From contig UQXG01000078.1 of NCBI GenBank assembly GCA_900544945.1, positions 1-10,390 on the forward strand: a DNA stretch of 10,390 nt. Reading direction: 5' to 3'. The notes under the pieces are model-generated. The model was not told the DNA's origin, ran no database searches, and saw nothing but the letters and a program-made list of their open reading frames with translations. The translations under genes and the position numbers were made by a program. Shown here piece after piece: positions 5,640-10,390 of the stretch. This DNA is from an uncultured Eubacteriales bacterium. GTDB lineage: Bacteria > Bacillota > Clostridia > Oscillospirales > Oscillospiraceae. Numbering within the stretch: position 1 is the stretch's first letter; each line of letters begins with the position of its first letter.

Positions 5640-7007
5640 TTACTTTTTCTCGTAAGCGTTGGTGCCGAAGTTCACGGAGGTGTCGCCCTGAGCGTTGGTG
5701 CCGAACTCATAGTCCTTGCCAGGCAGAACGGCGTTCATGAAGATACCCACCAGAGCCGCCACAGCCAGGCCGGACAGGCTGATGGTCATGGAGCCCACGG
5801 GAATCACGATGGCGCCGTTGTAGCTGACACCCACTGCCAGACCCAGGATCATGGCGGCAATCAGCACGTTGCGGCTCTTGGTGAAGTCCACCTGATTTTC
5901 CACCACGTTCCGCACGCCTACCGCGGAAATCATGCCGTAAAGCACCAGGCTGACACCGCCCATGGTGGCGGCGGGCATGGCGACGATCAGCGCGGCAAAC
6001 TTGGGGCAGAAGGACAGGATGATGGCGAACACCGCGGCCAGACGGATGACCCGGGGGTCGTAGACCTTGCTCAGAGCCAGCACGCCGGTGTTTTCACCGT
6101 AGGTGGTGTTGGCGGGGGCACCGAAGAGGGCAGCCAGGCTGGTGGCCAGACCGTCGCCGGTCAAGGTGCGGTGCAGGCCGGGGTCGGCCACAAAATTTTC
6201 ACCCACGGTAGAGGAGATGGCACACATATCGCCGATGTGCTCCACCATGGTAGCCAGAGCAATGGGGGCGATGGTAACCGCGGAGGTGACCAGCAGACCG
6301 CCGTCATGCTCCCGGGACAGCAGAGCGAACACGGTGTTGTCCCAGATCACGGGGCTGCCGAACCACTTGGCCTGGGACACGGCAGACACCACGTTTGCCC
6401 GGGCGGAGGGATCCACGATCAGGGCGAACACATAGGAGCCCACCACACCCAGCAGAATGGGAATGATCTTTACCATGCCCTTGCCCCAGACGTTGCAGGC
6501 CACCACGATGAGGATGGCCACCATGGCAATCAGCCAGTTGGTGCGGCAGTTGCTGATGGCGGAGCCGGCCAGGGACAGGCCGATGCAGATGATGATGGGG
6601 CCGGTGACAATGGGAGGGAAGTAGCGCATGACCTTGCCTGCGCCGAAGGCCTTGAAAAATCCGGCAAGCACCAGGTATACAAGACCCGCAATCGCCACGC
6701 CGAAGCAGGCGTAGGGAAGCAGCTCTGCATTGGCGGAGCCGTCCGCCAGCACGGGAGCGATGGCGGCATAGCCGCCCAGGAACGCAAAGGAGGAGCCAAG
6801 GAAAGCGGGAACCTTCCGACCGGTGACCAGATGGAAGAGCAATGTGCCGAGACCCGCGAACAGCAGGGTGGTGGACACGTTCAGGCCGGTCAGGGCGGGA
6901 ACCAGCACCGTCGCGCCGAACATGGCGAACAGGTGCTGCACACCCAGAATCAGTGCCTTGGAGGTGCCCAGCTTTCTTACGTCGTAAACCGCTTCGTTGT
7001 TTTCCAT
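5640..7007 (-). CDS. NCS2 family uracil/xanthine permease
   Basis: This 455-residue protein is a nucleobase:cation symporter-2 of the UraA/PyrP/PbuX group, a polytopic membrane transporter with about 14 helical segments. Signature pieces are QHLFAMFGATVLVP at 24-37, VPAFLGSSFAF at 66-76, the TM8 acidic motif around MVEHIGDM (E256), YGENTG at 303-308 (E305) and MPAATMGG at 344-351. The QHxxAMFGATVxVP and GENTG forms are closest to uracil permeases, but xanthine cannot be excluded. I chose the ATG at 7007 because the first transmembrane signature then starts at the usual distance. The AGAGAGG ribosome binding site is 11 bases away, slightly long, and an ATT two codons earlier would be at normal spacing. 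A 5' extension to 7130 would overlap the promoter and leader. No pyr or purine genes adjoin it. Confidence 0.93.
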   Translation of the reverse strand: MENNEAVYDVRKLGTSKALILGVQHLFAMFGATVLVPALTGLNVSTTLLFAGLGTLLFHLVTGRKVPAFLGSSFAFLGGYAAIAPVLADGSANAELLPYACFGVAIAGLVYLVLAGFFKAFGAGKVMRYFPPIVTGPIIICIGLSLAGSAISNCRTNWLIAMVAILIVVACNVWGKGMVKIIPILLGVVGSYVFALIVDPSARANVVSAVSQAKWFGSPVIWDNTVFALLSREHDGGLLVTSAVTIAPIALATMVEHIGDMCAISSTVGENFVADPGLHRTLTGDGLATSLAALFGAPANTTYGENTGVLALSKVYDPRVIRLAAVFAIILSFCPKFAALIVAMPAATMGGVSLVLYGMISAVGVRNVVENQVDFTKSRNVLIAAMILGLAVGVSYNGAIVIPVGSMTISLSGLAVAALVGIFMNAVLPGKDYEFGTNAQGDTSVNFGTNAYEKK

Positions 7008-7035
7008 AAGAATATGTGCCTCTCTTTCTTTTGTT

Positions 7036-7124
7036 TTTGGGGATATACTGATTTTATCGTCTGCGGGCATGGACGGAAACCGCCCGCTCACAGTGCTTAC
7101 CGATGAAAACAAAGCTTCCCCAAA
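7036..7124 (-). promoter_or_regulatory. Structured 5' leader of the permease mRNA, candidate riboswitch
   Basis: Three nested helices can be drawn by hand in the minus-strand transcript. P1 is UUUGGGGA (7117-7124) with UCCCCAAA (7036-7043), 8 bp. P2 is UUUU-C-AUCG (7101-7109, one bulged C) with CGAUAAAA (7052-7059), 8 bp. P3 is GCGGGC (7082-7087) with GCCCGC (7063-7068), 6 bp, capped by 13 bases. P2 and P3 are separated by an asymmetric internal loop of 13 (GUAAGCACUGUGA) versus 3 (AGA) bases. P1 begins a few bases after the predicted transcription start and ends about 10 bases before the ribosome binding site. There is no U-tract terminator, so control would act on translation. It matches no riboswitch consensus I recognise, including purine, preQ1 and THF, nor a clear PyrR site. 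Confidence 0.55.
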
Positions 7125-7135
7125 CATCACCAGTC

Positions 7136-7164
7136 AGTATACTCCGAGAATCCGGCTTTTTCAA
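7136..7164 (-). promoter_or_regulatory. Sigma-A promoter of the permease gene
   Basis: On the minus strand TTGAAA (7159-7164) is followed after exactly 17 bases by TATACT (7136-7141). The predicted transcription start is near 7129, giving a leader of about 120 bases before the ATG at 7007. Confidence 0.8.
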
Positions 7165-7321
7165 TGCTTTTTTGCGCCGGAATTTGGGGAGCAATCCCTA
7201 TTTCTTTTGTAGAAAATCACAAAAGTGAGAAAATCGCGAAAGCCGTTAGGACAATTTTCGTATGTCCGCAGGCTATGGGCGAATGCTTTTTGTGTAAATA
7301 CACCATTTCCCTTCCGAGGAA

Positions 7322-7350
7322 TTGACTTTTTTCCCCTTTCCGATTATACT
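7322..7350 (+). promoter_or_regulatory. Sigma-A promoter of the first esterase gene
   Basis: TTGACT (7322-7327) is followed after 17 bases by TATACT (7345-7350). This sits 52 bases before the ATG at 7402. The gene-free stretch 7008-7401 thus holds the permease leader, two divergent promoters and, between them (about 7165-7321), AT-rich sequence in which I see nothing further. Confidence 0.8.
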
Positions 7351-7401
7351 ATCCCGGATACTTGGCGCAAAGCCCATATTATTTGGAGAGAAGATGGAAA
7401 A

Positions 7402-8157
7402 ATGGTCTATAAATGGGATGTGACGATCCCAAAGCTTTCCGGGGACAGCCCCCGAAGAGCTTACCTCTGGCTTCCCGAGGACTACGAGGAAAATCCGGAC
7501 AAGCGGTATCCTGTAATGTATATGTTCGACGGGCACAACGTGTTTTTTGACGAGGACGCCACCTACGGCAAGTCCTGGGGCATGGCGAAATTTCTGGAGG
7601 AAAACCCGAAGGATTTGATTATTGTCGCCGTGGAGTGCAACCACGAAGGAAACCGGCGGCTCATCGAGTATTCTCCCATGACCTATACCAATTCCGAGCA
7701 CGATACCATCCGGGGCAAGGGCGGGATCATGCTGAACTGGATGGTCAAGGAGCTGAAACCCTATATTGACGAAACCTGCCGCACCCTGCCCGACCGGAAC
7801 CACACCATCATCGCCGGTTCCTCCATGGGCGGGCTCATGGCTCTTTACGGGGCAACGGCCTACAACCATGTGTTCCAGCGGGCGGCCTGCCTGTCTCCCA
7901 GCCTGTGGGTAGCGCCGGGGAAGGTGCTGGAAATGGTAGCCCGTGCCCACATCCGCCGGGACACCACCGTCTACATGGACTACGGCGAGCTGGAAATGTT
8001 CAACCATGCGGCAACCCAGGAATCTATGATTTCCACGGCGCACCTGCTGCTGACCAAGCGGGTGAACCTGGCACTGCGGATTGTCCCCGGCGGCAGTCAC
8101 TGCGAGGCCAGCTGGGAAAAGCAGATTCCGATTTTTATGGAATGCCTGGGACTGTAA
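7402..8157 (+). CDS. Putative esterase, alpha/beta-hydrolase fold
   Basis: This 251-residue protein resembles the PF00756 esterases (esterase D/Fes/antigen 85-like). The nucleophile elbow is GSSMGG at 139-144 with S141; the likely catalytic His is H233 in GGSHCEASW; an acid is probably in MDYGELE (D193 or E196). An early YPVMYMFDGHNVFF strand (36-49) is typical. No signal peptide is seen, so it should be cytoplasmic. I moved the start to 7402 because upstream in-frame codons would overlap the promoter; GGAGAG lies 11 bases before this ATG. It heads a plus-strand block with a second esterase and an ATP-grasp ligase, but a short repeat element now separates it from them. Substrate unknown; acyl-sugar or siderophore-type esters are known for relatives. 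Confidence 0.87.
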   Translation: MVYKWDVTIPKLSGDSPRRAYLWLPEDYEENPDKRYPVMYMFDGHNVFFDEDATYGKSWGMAKFLEENPKDLIIVAVECNHEGNRRLIEYSPMTYTNSEHDTIRGKGGIMLNWMVKELKPYIDETCRTLPDRNHTIIAGSSMGGLMALYGATAYNHVFQRAACLSPSLWVAPGKVLEMVARAHIRRDTTVYMDYGELEMFNHAATQESMISTAHLLLTKRVNLALRIVPGGSHCEASWEKQIPIFMECLGL

Positions 8158-8167
8158 TACTATTTCT

Positions 8168-8196
8168 TAAGTAAAATGATTTCATCATTTTACTTA
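8168..8196. terminator. AT-rich hairpin at the left border of the short element
   Basis: A perfect 13-bp stem (8168-8180 with 8184-8196) has a 3-base TTC loop. It lies 10 bases after the esterase stop, and its last three bases (TTA) are also the first three of the element. No T-tract follows on the plus strand, so it is at best a weak terminator. It may instead have been the original target of insertion. Confidence 0.5.
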
Positions 8197-8359
8197 GGGT
8201 CTATCTGAAAACCGTCAACACGCCCAAACAGCGGGTCTTTTCCACCTGCTGGGCACCATTTTTTCTTGCAATACGCAGAGTATTCCTGCAAAAAATGGCT
8301 TCCTCAGGCGGAAAATCCCTCGCCGCCTCTCATATTTCCGGTTTTCAGATAGACCCTAA
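8194..8359. mobile_element. Complete MITE-like element with 21-bp terminal inverted repeats
   Basis: This 166-bp element has perfect 21-bp terminal inverted repeats, 8194-8214 (TTAGGGTCTATCTGAAAA...) and 8339-8359. It encodes no credible protein. Inside is a long imperfect hairpin: CCATTTTTT pairs with AAAAAATGG, and after a 5x5 internal loop AATAC pairs with GTATT. A smaller AGGCGG/CCGCCT hairpin lies at 8306-8328. If the ends are taken as GGGTC...GACCC, the flanking dinucleotide on both sides is TA, as for elements that duplicate TA targets; other boundaries are possible. The right end recurs in the same orientation at 1-55. It fills most of the gap between the two esterase genes. The parent transposase family cannot be named. 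Confidence 0.82.
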
Positions 8360-8384
8360 TAAAACGCTTTTAAGCGTTTTATTA
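8357..8384. terminator. AT-rich hairpin at the right border of the short element
   Basis: A perfect palindrome (8357-8369 with 8372-8384; core ACGCTT/AAGCGT) begins with the TAA that ends the element. The core stem is followed by TTTATT and preceded by AATAAA, which could give weak termination in both directions. The second esterase ribosome binding site begins 15 bases later. Confidence 0.45.
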
Positions 8385-8411
8385 AAAACTCGTATGAGAA
8401 GGAGAGAGAAA

Positions 8412-9164
8412 ATGGAAATTCGCTATGAAAAGCATTGGAGCAGCTACCTGAACCGGGACATGGAGTTCAAAATCTACGGCTCCGGCGGCAAGCCCGTCAT
8501 GTTCATTCCCTGCCAGGCAGGAAGGTTCTGGGACTTTGAGGACTTCCACATGGCAGACTGCTGGGCTCCCTGGATTGAGTCTGGGAAGTGCATGGTTTTC
8601 TCCGTGGACACCATCGACAACGAGGCCTGGGCTGCCGTCGGCGCGGACAACCGCTGGCGCATCGAAAATCACGAAAAGTGGATCAATTACATTGTCAATG
8701 AAATGGTACCCACCATCCGGCACCTTGCGGGTCTTGCCAACGGCTATGACCAGGGCATTCTGACCTTCGGCGCCTCCATGGGCGCCATGCACGCGGCAAA
8801 CCTCTATTACCGCCGGCCTGACCTGTTCGACAGCTGCTTTGCCATTTCCGGCCTCTACGACAACCGGGAGTTTTTCGGTGACTACTGCGACGACCTGGTC
8901 TATAATAACTGCCCCTGCCTGTATTTGCAGAATATGCCCGCCGACCACTATTACATGGACATGTACAACCACCAGAAGAGCCTGATCGTCTGCGGTCAGG
9001 GCGCTTGGGAAGAGCCTTTGCTGGAATCCACCCGGTGGCTGGACACGGTGTGCTGCCAGAAGGGCATTCACACCCGGTTTGAATACTGGGGTCTGGACGT
9101 GAACCACGACTGGCCCTGGTGGTTCAAAATGGTGGAAACCTATTTACCCTGGTTTCTGGGTTGA
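8412..9164 (+). CDS. Putative esterase, alpha/beta-hydrolase fold (second copy type)
   Basis: This 250-residue protein also belongs to the esterase-like alpha/beta hydrolases. Its nucleophile elbow is FGASMGA (119-125) with S122; H232 in NHDWPWW is the likely catalytic His; an acidic residue near 200-205 (WEEPLLE) is a candidate. It is divergent from the first esterase (different motifs around the Ser and His), so they are not recent duplicates. No signal peptide is visible. The ATG at 8412 is preceded by AAGGAG at 8399-8404; longer frames would run into the short element. The ATP-grasp gene follows after 30 bases and is probably co-transcribed. I see no strong promoter of its own between the element and the start. 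Substrate unknown. Confidence 0.87.
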   Translation: MEIRYEKHWSSYLNRDMEFKIYGSGGKPVMFIPCQAGRFWDFEDFHMADCWAPWIESGKCMVFSVDTIDNEAWAAVGADNRWRIENHEKWINYIVNEMVPTIRHLAGLANGYDQGILTFGASMGAMHAANLYYRRPDLFDSCFAISGLYDNREFFGDYCDDLVYNNCPCLYLQNMPADHYYMDMYNHQKSLIVCGQGAWEEPLLESTRWLDTVCCQKGIHTRFEYWGLDVNHDWPWWFKMVETYLPWFLG

Positions 9165-9194
9165 ATGATAGCAATAGAAGGAGATAAGACATAA

Positions 9195-10390
9195 ATGAAG
9201 AACTTTATTTTTATTTCCCCCAACTTCCCCATGACCTACTGGAAGTTCTGCCGGGAGCTGAAAAATAACGGTATGCGGGTGCTGGGCATCGGCGACAGCC
9301 CCTATGACGATCTGCTGCAGGAGCTGCGCGACAGTCTGGACGAATATTATAAGGTTTCCAGTCTGGAAAATTACGACGAGGTGTTCAAGGCCGTCGCCTT
9401 CTTCACCTACAAATACGGCAAGATCGACTGGCTGGAAAGCAACAACGAATACTGGCTGATGCGGGACGCGGCCCTGCGCACCGAATTCAACATCACCACC
9501 GGCCCCAAGCTGGACGAGATGGATAAGATCAAGTTCAAGTCCTGCATGAAGAAGTATTACGCCAAGGCCGGTATCCCCACCGCCCGGTATCATCTGGTGG
9601 AGGGGCTAGAGGACGCCCTGGAATTTGCCCACACCGTGGGCTATCCCGTGGTGGTCAAGCCGGACAGCGGCGTGGGCGCCTGCAACACCTACAAGCTGCA
9701 ATCCGACGAGGATGTCCGGTGGTTCATCAGCAATAAGGACGACGCCGTGTACATCATGGAGGAGTTCGTCAACGGCTATGTCCAGACCTTCGACGGCATC
9801 GTGGACTCCAAGGGGCAGATGCTGTTCGAGTCCGGCAATATCACGCCCCTGTCCATCATGGACATCGTGAATACCCAGGGGGATTCCGTATACTATCTGG
9901 TAAAGGAGCTGCCGGAGAAGATCCGCAAGGCCGGACTTGCCACCGTGAAAGCCTTCGGCGTCAGGAGCCGCTTCGTCCATCTGGAATTCTTCGTCCTGAA
10001 CGAAGACCAGGCGGGGCTGGGCAAAAAGGGAGACGTGATCGGTCTGGAGGTCAACATGCGCCCTTCCGGCGGCTATACCCCCGAGATGTACAACTACTCC
10101 CAGGAGACCGATGTGTACAAAATCTGGGCGGACATGGTGGCCTTTGACTGCAACACCAAGCCCATCGGCGCCCATCATTTCTGCGCCTTCTACGGCCGCC
10201 GGGACGGACGTCGCTACAAGCTGGACGATTACGAGGTCATGATGAAGTATGGCAGCAAAATGGTCATGTGGGGACGCATTCCCGACGCCCTCTCCGGCGC
10301 CATGGCGAACCAGATGTACGTGGCCAATTTCGACACGGAAGAAGAAATGATGGCCTTCTACAAAGACATGGCCGCGACATACGAGGGATA
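9195..10390 (+). CDS. ATP-grasp family carboxylate-amine ligase (reaches window edge)
   Basis: My translation gives 398 codons and then TA at the window edge; one more base could make a stop, so the protein may be essentially complete. It has the three-part ATP-grasp layout: an N-terminal Rossmann-like domain (1-110, starting KNFIFISPNFP), the ATP-binding strand with Lys in GYPVVVKPDSGVGACNT (149-165, K155), the adenine-binding hinge YIMEEFVNG (186-194), and metal-binding acids in VHLEFF (E264) and EVNMRPSGG (E285, N287). ATP-grasp enzymes join a carboxylate, via an acyl-phosphate, to an amine or thiol. AAGGAG (9178-9183) lies 11 bases before the ATG. Two esterase genes precede it. It is not clearly biotin carboxylase, PurK, CarB, D-Ala ligase or glutathione synthetase; the acceptor is unknown. 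Confidence 0.88.
   Translation, partial: MKNFIFISPNFPMTYWKFCRELKNNGMRVLGIGDSPYDDLLQELRDSLDEYYKVSSLENYDEVFKAVAFFTYKYGKIDWLESNNEYWLMRDAALRTEFNITTGPKLDEMDKIKFKSCMKKYYAKAGIPTARYHLVEGLEDALEFAHTVGYPVVVKPDSGVGACNTYKLQSDEDVRWFISNKDDAVYIMEEFVNGYVQTFDGIVDSKGQMLFESGNITPLSIMDIVNTQGDSVYYLVKELPEKIRKAGLATVKAFGVRSRFVHLEFFVLNEDQAGLGKKGDVIGLEVNMRPSGGYTPEMYNYSQETDVYKIWADMVAFDCNTKPIGAHHFCAFYGRRDGRRYKLDDYEVMMKYGSKMVMWGRIPDALSGAMANQMYVANFDTEEEMMAFYKDMAATYEG

Noticed and set aside
7014..7026. PyrR binding site from the AGAGAGGC sequence before the permease start
   Set aside because: Only a fragment of the PyrR consensus is present, without the required upstream stem and UCC bulge; it is more simply the ribosome binding site.
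5559..7106. Long plus-strand open frame (515 codons) over the permease
   Set aside because: It is antisense to a clear NCS2 permease, is His/Gly/Gln-rich without any domain, and has no ribosome binding site; its length reflects codon bias of the opposite strand.
8281..8359. CRISPR-like repeats from the similarity to bases 1-55
   Set aside because: Only two copies about 8 kb apart, with terminal inverted repeats; this is a dispersed element rather than an array.
8295..8411. N-terminal extension of the second esterase into the short element
   Set aside because: The extra codons come from the element and hairpin; a proper ribosome binding site precedes the ATG at 8412.

Overview
The window looks like chromosome of a moderately GC-rich anaerobic Firmicute of the Clostridia, most likely a gut Oscillospirales-type organism. 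Support for this is the strong GGAGG-type ribosome binding sites, near-consensus sigma-A promoters (TTGACA/TATAAT), a DUF975 membrane protein, a clostridial-type CobW pair and a short inverted-repeat element. The genus cannot be fixed from sequence alone, and no rRNA, tRNA, CRISPR array or full insertion sequence is visible.

Layout. Positions 1-55 are the cut end of a short inverted-repeat (MITE-like) element; a second, complete copy lies at 8194-8359. From 180 to 4729 five genes lie on the minus strand. Read in their own direction they are: a LysR regulator, a VanX-type D-Ala-D-Ala dipeptidase lipoprotein overlapping it by an ATGA junction, then (behind its own -10 element) a His-rich CobW-type G3E GTPase, a second G3E GTPase fused to a DUF1980-like C-terminal domain, and a DUF975 membrane protein. 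The LysR gene is divergent from cutC (4847-5596, plus strand), and the two -35 boxes form one palindrome. A perfect 18-bp hairpin at 5595-5632 terminates both cutC and the convergent NCS2 uracil/xanthine permease (minus strand). The permease has a strong promoter and a highly structured 5' leader that looks like a cis-regulatory RNA. A divergent promoter drives a plus-strand block: an esterase, the complete short element, a second esterase, and an ATP-grasp ligase that reaches the window's end.

How the genes fit together. The two G3E GTPases probably form a metal-handling, most likely zinc, operon: one carries a long His/Asp/Glu/Cys metal-binding insert and the CxCC motif, the other a Cys-containing domain otherwise found in the YcgQ/TIGR03943 proteins. 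The LysR/dipeptidase pair suggests regulated turnover of cell-wall D-Ala-D-Ala. The esterase/esterase/ATP-grasp block is the least understood part. It could be a small ligation/hydrolysis pathway, but its substrate cannot be read from the sequence. The points most worth a second look are the permease leader RNA, the G3E-DUF1980 fusion, the short element sitting exactly between two hairpins, and the esterase/ATP-grasp block.
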